Notes under the pieces: generated by a model
Databases searched by the model: none
Seen by the model: only the letters and a program-made list of their open reading frames with translations
What the model was told of the DNA's origin: nothing
Translations under genes and position numbers: made by a program
DNA from: Camelus bactrianus
Taxonomy: Eukaryota > Chordata > Mammalia > Artiodactyla > Camelidae
NCBI RefSeq assembly: GCF_048773025.1
Contig: NC_133566.1
Span: 3,509,501 to 3,573,500, forward strand
Length of the DNA stretch: 64,000 bases
Direction of reading: 5' to 3'
Shown here: positions 24,291-38,712 of the stretch, one piece after another
How positions within the stretch are numbered: position 1 is the stretch's first letter
Layout: every line of letters starts with the position of its first letter

Positions 24291-27200
24291 GACACTAGGG
24301 AACAGACTGAGAAAGCAGAGTAAAAGTTTCTCCTGCAACCCGTTCCCTTTGTCCTAGATGAACGAACGTCTCTCCACATGTTAAATTCTGAGAGATAAGT
24401 GTGTGTGAAGCCGTTCTTCACATAGTTTGTTGGGAAAACAATGTTTATTTTCAGTTGCAAATTCCACTCCATACGTATATATGGGGAGTTACTAGCTCCA
24501 AATCGGATTTACAGTTAAAACTGCAGGAAATTCAAACCGGCACTAGGAAAGAGACTGAGAAACCAGAGTAAAATTTTCTCCTGCAACACGTTCCCTTTGT
24601 GCTAGATGACCGGACGTCTCTCCACGTGCTCAGTTCTGAGAGATTCGTGGGTGTGAAAGCCGTACTTCACCTAGCTTGTTGGGAACACAAAGTTTCTCTT
24701 CAGTTGCAAACTCCACTAAATACATATATAAGGGGAGGTACAATCTCCAACTCGGTTTTACAGTGAAAACTGCAGGAACTTCAAACCGGCACTAGGAAAC
24801 AGACTGAGAAACAAGTGTAAAAATTTCCCCTGCAACCCGTTCCCTTGGTGCTAGATGAACGAACGCCTCTCCACAAGCTTAGATCGGAGAGATATGTGTG
24901 TATGAAAGCCGTCCTACATCTAGCTTGTTGGGAACACCAAGTCTCTTTTCAGTGGCAAAATCCACTCCATACATATATATGGGGAGGTTCTAGCACCAAC
25001 TCGGTTTTACAGTGAAAAATGCAGGAACTTCAAACCGGCAGTAGGAAACAGACTGAGAAACCAGAGTAAAAGTTTCTCCTGCAACCCGTTCCCTTGGTGC
25101 TAGGTGAACGAACGTCTCTCCACATGCTCAGTTCTGAGAGATAAGTGTGTGTGAAAGTCGTACTTCACCTAGGTTATTGGGAACACAAACGTTCTTTTCA
25201 GTTGCAAACATCAATCCATTCATATATATGAGGAGATTCTAGCTGCGACACGGTTTTACAGTGAAAACTGCAGGAACTTCAAACCGGCACTAGGAAACAG
25301 ACTGAGAAACAAGTGTAAAAGTTTCCCCTGCAACCCGTTCCCTTGGTGCTAGATGAACGAACGTCTCTCCACAAGCTTAGATCGGAGAGATATGTGTGTA
25401 TGAAAGCCGTCCTACATCTAGCTTGTTGGGAACACCAAGTCTCTTTTCAGTGGCAAAATCCACTCCATACATATATATGGGGAGGTACAAGCTCCAACTC
25501 TGTTTAACAGTGAAAACTGCAGGAACTTCAAACCGCCACAAGGAAACAGGCTGAAAAAGCCGAGTAAATTTTCTCCTGCAACCCGTTCCCTTGGTGCTAG
25601 ATGAACGAAAGTCTCTCCTCAAGCTTAAATCTGAGACATAATTCTGTATGAAAGCCGTCCTTCACCTAGCTTGTTGGGAACACAAAGTTTCTTTTCAGTG
25701 GCAAACTCCACCCCATATATATATATATATAGGGGGGTACTAGCCCCAATTCGGTTTTACAGTGAAAACTGAAGGAAATTCAAACCGGCACTAAGAAACA
25801 CAGTGAGAAACCAGAGTAAAACTTTCTCCTGCAACCCGTTCCCTTTGTGCTAGATGAACGAAAGTCTCTCCACAAGCTTAGTTCTGAGAGATAAGTGTGT
25901 GTGAAAGCCGACCTTCACCTAGCTTGTTTGGAACACAAAGATTCTTTACGGATTCAAACACCATTCCATACATATATAGGGGTAGGTTCTAACTCAAATT
26001 CGGTTTTACAGTGAAAACTGCAGGAATTTCAAACCGGCACTAGGAAACAGACTGAGAAACCAGAGTAAAACTTTCCCCTGCAACCCGTTCCCTTGGTGCT
26101 AGATGAACGAACGTCACTCCACATGCTCAGTTCTGACAGATAAGTGAGTGTGAAAGCCGTCCTTCACCTAGCTTGTTGTTAACACAAAGTTTCTTTTCAG
26201 TTGCAAACTCCACTACATACATATATATGGGTAGGTTCTAGCACCAACTCTGTTTTACAGTGAAAATTGCAGGAACTTCAAACCGGCACTAGGAAACAGA
26301 CTGAGAAACAAGAGTAAAAGTTTCTCCAGCAACCCGTTCCCTTGGTGCTAGATGAACGAACGTCTCTCCATATGCTCAGTTCTGAGAGATAAGTGTGTGT
26401 GAAAGCCGTCTTCACCTAGCTTGTTGGGAAAACAATGTTTATATTCAGTTGCAAATTCCACTCCATACATATATATGGGGAGGTAATAGCTCCAATTCGG
26501 ATTTACAGTGCAAAATGCAGGAAATTCAAACCGGCACTAGGAAACCGACTGAGAAACCAGAGTAAAATTTCTCCTGCAAACCGTTCCCTTTGTGCTAGAT
26601 GAACGAACGTCTCTCCTCAAGCTTAAATCTGAGAGATAAGTGTGTATGAAAGCCGTCCTTCACCTAGCTTGTTGGGAACACAAAGTTTCTTTTCAGTGGC
26701 AAACTTCACTCCATACATATATATGGGGCGGTACTAGTCCCAATTCGGTTTTACAGTGAAAACTGAAGGAAATTCAAACCGGCACTAAGAAACACAGTGA
26801 GAAACCAGAGTAAAAGTTTCTCCTGCAAACCGTTCCCTTTGTGCTAGATGAACGAACGTCTCTCCACAAGCTTAGTTCTGAGAGATAAGTGTGTGTGAAA
26901 TCCGCCCTTCACCTAGCTTGTTGGGAACACAAAGTTTCTTTTCGGCTTCAAACACCATTCCATGCATATATAGGGGTAGGTTGTAGCTCAAATTCGGTTT
27001 TACAGTGAAAACTGCAGAAAATTCAAACAGGAACTAGGAAACAGACTGAGAAACCAGAGTAAAACTTTACACTGCAAAACGTTCCCTTGGTGCTAGATGA
27101 ACGAACGTCTCTCCACATGCTCAGTTCTGAGAGATAAGTGTGTGTGAAAGCCGTACTTCAACTTGCATGTTGTTAACACAAAGTTTATTTCAATTGCAAA

Positions 27201-28768
27201 CCCCACTCCATACATATATATGGGGAGGTACTAGCACCAACTCGGTTTTACAGTGAAAACTGCAGGAACTTCAAACCGGCAGTAGGAAACAGACTGAGAA
27301 ACCAGAGTAAAAGTTTCTCCTGCAACCCGTTCCCTTGGTGCTAGGTGAACGAACGTCTCTCCACATGCTCAGTTCTGAGAGATAAGTGTGTGTGAAAGTC
27401 GTACTTCATCTAGGTTATTGGGAACCCAAACGTTCTTTTCAGTTGCAAACACCAATCCATTCATATATATGAGGAGATACTAGCTCCGACACGGTTTTAC
27501 AGTGAAAACTGCAGGAACTTCAAACCGGCACTAGGAAACAGACTGAGAAAACAGAGTAATATTTTCCCCTGCAACCCGTTCCCTTGGTGCTAGGTGAACG
27601 AACGTCTCTCAACATACTCAGTTCTGAGAGATAACAGTGTGTGAAAGCCGTCCTTCAGCTAGCTTGTTGGGAACACAAAGTTTCTTTTCAGTTGCAAACT
27701 CCATTCAATACATATATAGGGGGAGGTACTATCTTAAACTCCTTTTTACAGTGAAAACTGCAGGAACTTCCAACCGGCACTAGGAAACAGACTGAGAAAC
27801 CAGAGTAAAAGTTTCTCCTGCAACCCGTTCCCTTGGTGCTAGGTGAACGAACGTCTCTCCACATGCTCAGTTCTGAGTGTTAAGTGTGTGTGAAAGACGT
27901 ACTTCACCTAGCTTGTTGGGAACACAAAGTTTCTTTTCATTTGCAAACTCCACTCCATACATATATAAGGGGAGGTACTAGATCCAACTCGATTTTACAG
28001 TGAAAATTCAGGAACTTCAAACCGGCACTAGGAAACAGACTGAGAAACCAGAGTAAAAGTTTCTCCTTCAACCCGATCCCTTGGTGCTAGATGAACGAAT
28101 GTCTCTCCACAAGCTTAGTTCTGAGAGATAAGTGTGTGTGAAAGCCGTCCTTCACCTAGCTTGTTGGGAACACAAAGGTTCTTTTCAGTTGCAAACTCCA
28201 CTCCATACATATATAAGGTTAGGTACTAGCTCCAACACGGTTTTACAGTGAAAACTGCAGGAACATCAATCCGGCACAAGGAAAAAACTGAGAAAACAGA
28301 GGAAAAGTTTCTCCTGCAACCCGTTCCCTTTGTGCTATATGAACGAACGTCTCTCCACATGCTCAGTTCTGATAGATAACTGTGTGTTAAAACCGTCCTT
28401 CACCTAGCTGGTTGGTAACACAATGCTTATTTTCAGTTGCAAACTCCACTCCATACATATATATGGGTAGGTACTAGCTCCAAATCGCTTTTACAGTGAA
28501 AACTGAAGGAACTTCAAACCGGCACTAGGAAACAGACTGAGAAACCTGTGTAAAAGTTTCTCCTGCAAACAATTCCCTTGGTGCTAGGTGAACGAACGTC
28601 ACTCCACAGGCTCAGTTCTCAGAGATAAGTGTGTGTGAAAGCCGTCCTTCACCTAGCTTGTTGGGAACACAAAGATTCTTTTCAGTTGCAATCTCAACTA
28701 TATAGATATATATGGGTTGGTACTAGCTCCAACTCGGTTTTACGGTGAAACTGCAGGAACTTCAAACT
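24291..28768 (+). repeat. 18-monomer HOR, short copy S1 (4,478 bp)
   Basis: This copy lacks the two-monomer segment: GGGTAGG at 26229 passes directly to the CTCTG form. It has GTTTAACAGTG, a 17-base TA tract (25715-25731) and CTTGTTTGGAACAC. It shares private variants with S2 exactly 14,422 bases away: ACTTCATCTAGG (near 27407), CTCTCAACATACTC (near 27608) and GAAAGACGTACTTC (near 27893). S1 and S2 therefore descend from one short unit. Confidence 0.93.
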
Positions 28769-31700
28769 GACACTAGGGAACAGACTGAGAAAGCAGAGTA
28801 AAAGTTTCTCCTGCAACCCGTTCCCTTGGTGCTAGATCAACGAACGTCTCTCCACATGTTAAATTCTGAGAGATAAGTGTGTGTGAAGCCGTTCTTCACA
28901 TAGTTTGTTGGGAAAACAATGTTTATTTTCAGTTGCAAATTCCACTCCATACGTATATATGGGGAGTTACTAGCTCCAAATCGGATTTACAGTTAAAACT
29001 GCAGGAAATTCAAACCGGCACTAGGAAAGAGACTGAGAAACCAGAGTAAAATTTTCTCCTGCAACACGTTCCCTTTGTGCTAGATGACCGGACGTCTCTC
29101 CACGTGCTCAGTTCTGAGAGATTCGTGGGTGTGAAAGCCGTACTTCACCTAGCTTGTTGGGAACACAAAGTTTCTCTTCAGTTGCAAACTCCACTAAATA
29201 CATATATAAGGGGAGGTACAATCTCCAACTCGGTTTTACAGTGAAAACTGCAGGAACTTCAAACCGGCACTAGGAAACAGACTGAGAAACAAGTGTAAAA
29301 ATTTCCCCTGCAACCCGTTCCCTTGGTGCTAGATGAACGAACGCCTCTCCACAAGCTTAGATCGGAGAGATATGTGTGTATGAAAGCCGTCCTACATCTA
29401 GCTTGTTGGGAACACCAAGTCTCTTTTCAGTGGCAAAATCCACTCCATACATATATATGGGGAGGTTCTAGCACCAACTCGGTTTTACAGTGAAAAATGC
29501 AGGAACTTCAAACCGGCATTAGGAAACAGACTGAGAAACCAGAGTAAAAGTTTCTCCTGCAACCCGTTCCCTTGGTGCTAGGTGAACGAACGTCTCTCCA
29601 CATGCTCAGTTCTGAGAGATAAGTGTGTGTGAAAGTCGTACTTCACCTAGGTTATTGGGAACACAAACGTTCTTTTCAGTTGCAAACATCAATCCATTCA
29701 TATATATGAGGAGATACTAGCTGCGACACGGTTTTACAGTGAAAACTGCAGGAACTTCAAACCGGCACTAGGAAACAGACTGAGAAACAAGTGTAAAAGT
29801 TTCCCCTGCAACCCGTTCCCTTGGTGCTAGATGAACGAACGTCTCTCCACAAGCTTAGATCGGAGAGATATGTGTGTATGAAAGCCGTCCTACATCTAGC
29901 TTGTTGGGAACACCAAGTCTCTTTTCAGTGGCAAAATCCACTCCATACATATATATGGGGAGGTACAAGCTCCAACTCTGTGTAACAGTGAAAACTGCAG
30001 GAACTTCAAACCAGCACTAGGAAACAGGCTGAAAAAGCCGAGTAAATTTTCTCCTGCAACCCGTTCCCTTGGTGCTAGATGAACGAAAGTCTCTCCTCAA
30101 GCTTAAATCTGAGACATAATTCTGTATGAAAGCCGTCCTTCACCTAGCTTGTTGGGAACACAAAGTTTCTTTTCAGTGGCAAACTCCACCCCATATATAT
30201 ATATATAGGGGGGTACTAGCCCCAATTCGGTTTTACAGTGAAAACTGAAGGAAATTCAAACCGGCACTAAGAAACACAGTGAGAAACCAGAGTAAAACTT
30301 TCTCCTGCAACCCGTTCCCTTTGTGCTAGATGAACGAACGTCTCTCCACAAGCTTAGTTCTGAGAGATAAGTGTGTGTGAAAGCCGACCTTCACCTAGCT
30401 TGTTGGGAACACAAAGATTCTTTACGGATTCAAACACCATTCCATACATTTATAGGGGTAGGTTCTAACTCAAATTCGGTTTTACAGTGAAAACTGCAGG
30501 AATTTCAAACCGGCACTAGGAAACAGACTGAGAAACCAGAGTAAAACTTTCCCCTGCAACCCGTTCCCTTGGTGCTAGATGAACGAACGTCTCTCCACAT
30601 GCTCAGTTCTGACAGATAACTGAGTGTGAAAGCCGTCCTTCACCTAGCTTGTTGTTAACACAAAGTTTCTTTTCAGTTGCAAACTCCACTACATACATAT
30701 ATATGGGTAGGTTCTAGCACCAACTCGGTTTTACAGTGAAAAATGCAGGAACTTCAAACCAGCAGTAGGAAACAGACTGAGAAACCAGAGTAAAAGTTTC
30801 TCCTGCAACCCGTTCCCTTGGTGCTAGGTGAACGAACGTCTCTCCACATACTCAGTTCTGAGAGATAAGTGTGTGTGAAGTCGTACTTCACCTAGGTTAT
30901 TGGGAACACAAACGTTCTTTTCAGTTGCAAACATCAATCCATTCATATATATGAGGAGATACTAGCTGCGACACGGTTTTACAGTGAAAACTGCAGGAAC
31001 TTCAAACCGACACTAGGAAACAGACTGAGAAACCAGAGTAAAATTTCTCCTGCAAACCGTTCCCTTTGTGCTAGATGAACGAACGTCTCTCCACATGCTC
31101 AGTTCTGAGGGTTAAGTGTGTGTGAAAGCCGTCCTTCACCTAGCTTGTTGGGAACACAAAGTTTCTTTTCATTTGCAAACTCCATTCCATACATATATAT
31201 GGGTAGGTTCTAGCACCAACTCTGTTTTACAGTGAAAATTGCAGGAACTTCAAACCGGCACTAGGAAACAGACTGAGAAACAAGAGTAAAAGTTTCTCCA
31301 GCAACCCGTTCCCTTGGTGCTAGATGAACGAACGTCTCTCCATATGCTCAGTTCTGAGAGATAAGTGTGTGTGAAAGCCGTCTTCACCTAGCTTGTTGGG
31401 AAAACAATGTTTATATTCAGTTGCAAATTCCACTCCATACATATATATGGGGTGGTAATAGCTCCAATTCGGATTTACAGTGCAAAATGCAGGAAATTCA
31501 AACCGGCACTAGGAAACCGACTGAGAAACCAGAGTAAAATTTCTCCTGCAAACCGTTCCCTTTGTGCTAGATGAACGAACGTCTCTCCTCAAGCTTAAAT
31601 CTGAGAGATAAGTGTGTATGAAAGCCGTCCTTCACCTAGCTTGTTGGGAACACAAAGTTTCTTTTCAGTGGCAAACTTCACTCCATACATATATATGGGG

Positions 31701-33740
31701 CGGTACTAGTCCCAATTCGGTTTTACAGTGAAAACTGAAGGAAATTCAAACCGGCACTAAGAAACACAGTGAGAAACCAGAGTAAAAGTTTCTCCTGCAA
31801 ACCGTTCCCTTTGTGCTAGATGAACGAACGTCTCTCCACAAGCTTAGTTCTGAGAGATAAGTGTGTGTGAAATCCGCCCTTCACCTAGCTTGTTGGGAAC
31901 ACAAAGTTTCTTTTCGGCTTCAAACACCATTCCATGCATATATAGGGGTAGGTTGTAGCTCAAATTCGGTTTTACAGTGAAAACTGCAGAAAATTCAAAC
32001 AGGAACTAGGAAACAGACTGAGAAACCAGAGTAAAACTTTACACTGCAAAACGTTCCCTTGGTGCTAGATGAACGAACGTCTCTCCACATGCTCAGTTCT
32101 GAGAGATAAGTGTGTGTGAAAGCCGTACTTCAACTTGCATGTTGTTAACACAAAGTTTATTTCAATTGCAAACCCCACTCCATACATATATATGGGGAGG
32201 TACTAGCACCAACTCGGTTTTACAGTGAAAACTGCAGGAACTTCAAACCGGCAGTAGGAAACAGACTGAGAAACCAGAGTAAAAGTTTCTCCTGCAACCC
32301 GTTCCCTTGGTGCTAGGTGAACGAACGTCTCTCCACATGCTCAGTTCTGAGAGATAAGTGTGTGTGAAAGTCGTACTTCACCTAGGTTATTGGGAACCCA
32401 AACGTTCTTTTCAGTTGCAAACACCAATCCATTCATATATATGAGGAGATACTAGCTCCGACACGGTTTTACAGTGAAAACTGCAGGAACTTCAAACCGG
32501 CACTAGGAAACAGACTGAGAAAACAGAGTAATATTTTCCCCTGCAACCCGTTCCCTTGGTGCTAGGTGAACGAACGTCTCTCCACATACTCAGTTCTGAG
32601 AGATAACAGTGTGTGAAAGCCGTCCTTCAGCTAGCTTGTTGGGAACACAAAGTTTCTTTTCAGTTGCAAACTCCATTCAATACATATATAGGGGGAGGTA
32701 CTATCTTAAACTCCTTTTTACAGTGAAAACTGCAGGAACTTCCAACCGGCACTAGGAAACAGACTGAGAAACCAGAGTAAAAGTTTCTCCTGCAACCCGT
32801 TCCCTTGGTGCTAGGTGAACGAACGTCTCTCCACATGCTCAGTTCTGAGTGTTAAGTGTGTGTGAAAGCCGTACTTCACCTAGCTTGTTGGGAACACAAA
32901 GTTTCTTTTCATTTGCAAACTCCACTCCATACATATATAAGGGGAGGTACTAGATCCAACTCGATTTTACAGTGAAAATTCAGGAACTTCAAACCGGCAC
33001 TAGGAAACAGACTGAGAAACCAGAGTAAAAGTTTCTCCTTCAACCCGATCCCTTGGTGCTAGATGAACGAATGTCTCTCCACAAGCTTAGTTCTGAGAGA
33101 TAAGTGTGTGTGAAAGCCGTCCTTCACCTAGCTTGTTGGGAACACAAAGGTTCTTTTCAGTTGCAAACTCCACTCCATACATATATAAGGTTAGGTACTA
33201 GCTCCAACACGGTTTTACAGTGAAAACTGCAGGAACATCAATTCGGCACAAGGAAAAAACTGAGAAAACAGAGGAAAAGTTTCTCCTGCAACCCGTTCCC
33301 TTTGTGCTATATGAACGAACGTCTCTCCACATGCTCAGTTCTGATAGATAACTGTGTGTTAAAACCGTCCTTCACCTAGCTGGTTGGTAACACAATGCTT
33401 ATTTTCAGTTGCAAACTCCTCTCCATACATATATATGGGTAGGTACTAGCTCCAAATCGCTTTTACAGTGAAAACTGAAGGAACTTCAAACCGGCACTAG
33501 GAAACAGACTGAGAAACCTGTGTAAAAGTTTCTCCTGCAAACAATTCCCTTGGTGCTAGGTGAACGAACGTCACTCCACAGGCTCAGTTCTCAGAGATAA
33601 GTGTGTGTGAAAGCCGTCCTTCACCTAGCTTGTTGGGAACACAAAGATTCTTTTCAGTTGCAATCTCAACTATATAGATATATATGGGTTGGTACTAGCT
33701 CCAACTCGGTTTTACGGTGAAACTGCAGGAACTTCAAACT
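28769..33740 (+). repeat. 20-monomer HOR, long copy L2 (4,972 bp)
   Basis: Full-length unit with GTGTAACAGTG (near 29978) and a 15-base TA tract (30193-30207). It opens with the GCTAGATCAACG variant (near 28830) that also follows S2 and S3. It ends with AACTCCTCTCCATAC (near 33415) as in the left-edge partial copy. ATTCGGCACAAGG near 33240 is private. It matches L1 closely at an offset of 9,450 bases. Confidence 0.93.
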
Positions 33741-36700
33741 GACACTAGGGAACAGACTGAGAAAGCAGAGTAAAAGTTTCTCCTGCAACCCGTTCCCTTT
33801 GTCCTAGATGAACGAACGTCTCTCCACATGTTAAATTCTGAGAGATAAGTGTGTGTGAAGCCGTTCTTCACATAGTTTGTTGGGAAAACAATGTTTATTT
33901 TCAGTTGCAAATTCCACTCCATACGTATATATGGGGAGTTACTAGCTCCAAATCGGATTTACAGTTAAAACTGCAGGAAATTCAAACCGGCACTAGGAAA
34001 GAGACTGAGAAACCAGAGTAAAATTTTCTCCTGCAACATGTTCCCTTTGTGCTAGATGACCGGACGTCTCTCCACGTGCTCAGTTCTGAGAGATTCGTGG
34101 GTGTGAAAGCCGTACTTCACCTAGCTTGTTGGGAACACAAAGTTTCTCTTCAGTTGCAAACTCCACTAAATACATATATAAGGGGAGGTACAATCTCCAA
34201 CTCGGTTTTACAGTGAAAACTGCAGGAACTTCAAACCGGCACTAGGAAACAGACTGAGAAACAAGTGTAAAAATTTCCCCTGCAACCCGTTCCCTTGGTG
34301 CTAGATGAACGAACGCCTCTCCACAAGCTTAGATCGGAGAGATATGTGTGTATGAAAGCCGTCCTACATCTAGCTTGTTGGGAACACCAAGTCTCTTTTC
34401 AGTGGCAAAATCCACTCCATACATATATATGGGGAGGTTCTAGCACCAACTCGGTTTTACAGTGAAAAATGCAGGAACTTCAAACCGGCATTAGGAAACA
34501 GACTGAGAAACCAGAGTAAAAGTTTCTCCTGCAACCCGTTCCCTTGGTGCTAGGTGAACGAACGTCTCTCCACATGCTCAGTTCTGAGAGATAAGTGTGT
34601 GTGAAAGTCGTACTTCACCTAGGTTATTGGGAACACAAACGTTCTTTTCAGTTGCAAACATCAATCCATTCATATATATGAGGAGATACTAGCTGCGACA
34701 CGGTTTTACAGTGAAAACTGCAGGAACTTCAAACCGGCACTAGGAAACAGACTGAGAAACAAGTGTAAAAGTTTCCCCTGCAACCCGTTCCCTTGGTGCT
34801 AGATGAACGAACGTCTCTCCACAAGCTTAGATCGGAGAGATATGTGTGTATGAAAGCCGTCCTACATCTAGCTTGTTGGGAACACCAAGTCTCTTTTCAG
34901 TGGCAAAATCCACTCCATACATATATATGGGGAGGTACAAGCTCCAACTCTGTGTAACAGTGAAAACTGCAGGAACTTCAAACCAGCACTAGGAAACAGG
35001 CTGAAAAAGCCGAGTAAATTTTCTCCTGCAACCCGTTCCCTTGGTGCTAGATGAACGAAAGTCTCTCCTCAAGCTTAAATCTGAGACATAATTCTGTATG
35101 AAAGCCGTCCTTCACCTAGCTTGTTGGGAACACAAAGTTTCTTTTCAGTGGCAAACTCCACCCCATATATATATATATAGGGGGGTACTAGCCCCAATTC
35201 GGTTTTACAGTGAAAACTGAAGGAAATTCAAACCGGCACTAAGAAACACAGTGAGAAACCAGAGTAAAACTTTCTCCTGCAACCCGTTCCCTTTGTGCTA
35301 GATGAACGAACGTCTCTCCACAAGCTTAGTTCTGAGAGATAAGTGTGTGTGAAAGCCGACCTTCACCTAGCTTGTTGGGAACACAAAGATTCTTTACGGA
35401 TTCAAACACCATTCCATACATTTATAGGGGTAGGTTCTAACTCAAATTCGGTTTTACAGTGAAAACTGCAGGAATTTCAAACCGGCACTAGGAAACAGAC
35501 TGAGAAACCAGAGTAAAACTTTCCCCTGCAACCCGTTCCCTTGGTGCTAGATGAACGAACGTCTCTCCACATGCTCAGTTCTGACAGATAACTGAGTGTG
35601 AAAGCCGTCCTTCACCTAGCTTGTTGTTAACACAAAGTTTCTTTTCAGTTGCAAACTCCACTACATACATATATATGGGTAGGTTCTAGCACCAACTCGG
35701 TTTTACAGTGAAAAATGCAGGAACTTCAAACCAGCAGTAGGAAACAGACTGAGAAACCAGAGTAAAAGTTTCTCCTGCAACCCGTTCCCTTGGTGCTAGG
35801 TGAACGAACGTCTCTCCACATACTCAGTTCTGAGAGATAAGTGTGTGTGAAGTCGTACTTCACCTAGGTTATTGGGAACACAAACGTTCTTTTCAGTTGC
35901 AAACATCAATCCATTCATATATATGAGGAGATACTAGCTGCGACACGGTTTTACAGTGAAAACTGCAGGAACTTCAAACCGACACTAGGAAACAGACTGA
36001 GAAACCAGAGTAAAATTTCTCCTGCAAACCGTTCCCTTTGTGCTAGATGAACGAACGTCTCTCCACATGCTCAGTTCTGAGGGTTAAGTGTGTGTGAAAG
36101 CCGTCCTTCACCTAGCTTGTTGGGAACACAAAGTTTCTTTTCATTTGCAAACTCCATTCCATACATATATATGGGTAGGTTCTAGCACCAACTCTGTTTT
36201 ACAGTGAAAATTGCAGGAACTTCAAACCGGCACTAGGAAACAGACTGAGAAACAAGAGTAAAAGTTTCTCCAGCAACCCGTTCCCTTGGTGCTAGATGAA
36301 CGAACGTCTCTCCATATGCTCAGTTCTGAGAGATAAGTGTGTGTGAAAGCCGTCTTCACCTAGCTTGTTGGGAAAACAATGTTTATATTCAGTTGCAAAT
36401 TCCACTCCATACATATATATGGGGTGGTAATAGCTCCAATTCGGATTTACAGTGCAAAATGCAGGAAATTCAAACCGGCACTAGGAAACCGACTGAGAAA
36501 CCAGAGTAAAATTTCTCCTGCAAACCGTTCCCTTTGTGCTAGATGAACGAACGTCTCTCCTCAAGCTTAAATCTGAGAGATAAGTGTGTATGAAAGCCGT
36601 CCTTCACCTAGCTTGTTGGGAACACAAAGTTTCTTTTCAGTGGCAAACTTCACTCCATACATATATATGGGGCGGTACTAGTCCCAATTCGGTTTTACAG

Positions 36701-38712
36701 TGAAAACTGAAGGAAATTCAAACCGGCACTAAGAAACACAGTGAGAAACCAGAGTAAAAGTTTCTCCTGCAAACCGTTCCCTTTGTGCTAGATGAACGAA
36801 CGTCTCTCCACAAGCTTAGTTCTGAGAGATAAGTGTGTGTGAAATCCGCCCTTCACCTAGCTTGTTGGGAACACAAAGTTTCTTTTCGGCTTCAAACACC
36901 ATTCCATGCATATATAGGGGTAGGTTGTAGCTCAAATTCGGTTTTACAGTGAAAACTGCAGAAAATTCAAACAGGAACTAGGAAACAGACTGAGAAACCA
37001 GAGTAAAACTTTACACTGCAAAACGTTCCCTTGGTGCTAGATGAACGAACGTCTCTCCACATGCTCAGTTCTGAGAGATAAGTGTGTGTGAAAGCCGTAC
37101 TTCAACTTGCATGTTGTTAACACAAAGTTTATTTCAATTGCAAACCCCACTCCATACATATATATGGGGAGGTACTAGCACCAACTCGGTTTTACAGTGA
37201 AAACTGCAGGAACTTCAAACCGGCAGTAGGAAACAGACTGAGAAACCAGAGTAAAAGTTTCTCCTGCAACCCGTTCCCTTGGTGCTAGGTGAACGAACGT
37301 CTCTCCACATGCTCAGTTCTGAGAGATAAGTGTGTGTGAAAGTCGTACTTCACCTAGGTTATTGGGAACCCAAACGTTCTTTTCAGTTGCAAACACCAAT
37401 CCATTCATATATATGAGGAGATACTAGCTCCGACACGGTTTTACAGTGAAAACTGCAGGAACTTCAAACCGGCACTAGGAAACAGACTGAGAAAACAGAG
37501 TAATATTTTCCCCTGCAACCCGTTCCCTTGGTGCTAGGTGAACGAACGTCTCTCCACATACTCAGTTCTGAGAGATAACAGTGTGTGAAAGCCGTCCTTC
37601 AGCTAGCTTGTTGGGAACACAAAGTTTCTTTTCAGTTGCAAACTCCATTCAATACATATATAGGGGGAGGTACTATCTTAAACTCCTTTTTACAGTGAAA
37701 ACTGCAGGAACTTCCAACCGGCACTAGGAAACAGACTGAGAAACCAGAGTAAAAGTTTCTCCTGCAACCCGTTCCCTTGGTGCTAGGTGAACGAACGTCT
37801 CTCCACATGCTCAGTTCTGAGTGTTAAGTGTGTGTGAAAGCCGTACTTCACCTAGCTTGTTGGGAACACAAAGTTTCTTTTCATTTGCAAACTCCACTCC
37901 ATACATATATAAGGGGAGGTAATAGATCCAACTCGATTTTACAGTGAAAATTCAGGAACTTCAAACCGGCACTAGGAAACAGACTGAGAAACCAGAGTAA
38001 AAGTTTCTCCTTCAACCCGATCCCTTGGTGCTAGATGAACGAATGTCTCTCCACAAGCTTAGTTCTGAGAGATAAGTGTGTGTGAAAGCCGTCCTTCACC
38101 TAGCTTGTTGGGAACACAAAGGTTCTTTTCAGTTGCAAACTCCACTCCATACATATATAAGGTTAGGTACTAGCTCCAACACGGTTTTACAGTGAAAACT
38201 GCAGGAACATCAATCCGGCACAAGGAAAAAACTGAGAAAACAGAGGAAAAGTTTCTCCTGCAACCCGTTCCCTTTGTGCTATATGAACGAACGTCTCTCC
38301 ACATGCTCAGTTCTGATAGATAACTGTGTGTTAAAACCGTCCTTCACCTAGCTGGTTGGTAACACAATGCTTATTTTCAGTTGCAAACTCCACTCCATAC
38401 ATATATATGGGTAGGTACTAGCTCCAAATCGCTTTTACAGTGAAAACTGAAGGAACTTCAAACCGGCACTAGGAAACAGACTGAGAAACCTGTGTAAAAG
38501 TTTCTCCTGCAAACAATTCCCTTGGTGCTAGGTGAACGAACGTCACTCCACAGGCTCAGTTCTCAGAGATAAGTGTGTGTGAAAGCCGTCCTTCACCTAG
38601 CTTGTTGGGAACACAAAGATTCTTTTCAGTTGCAATCTCAACTATATAGATATATATGGGTTGGTACTAGCTCCAACTCGGTTTTACGGTGAAACTGCAG
38701 GAACTTCAAACT
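33741..38712 (+). repeat. 20-monomer HOR, long copy L3 (4,972 bp)
   Basis: Full-length unit with GTGTAACAGTG, a 15-base TA tract (35165-35179) and CAACATGTTCCC near 34035 as in L1. It lies directly beside L2, so two long units are adjacent here, whereas elsewhere long and short units alternate. GAGGTAATAGATCC near 37916 is a private change. Confidence 0.93.
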
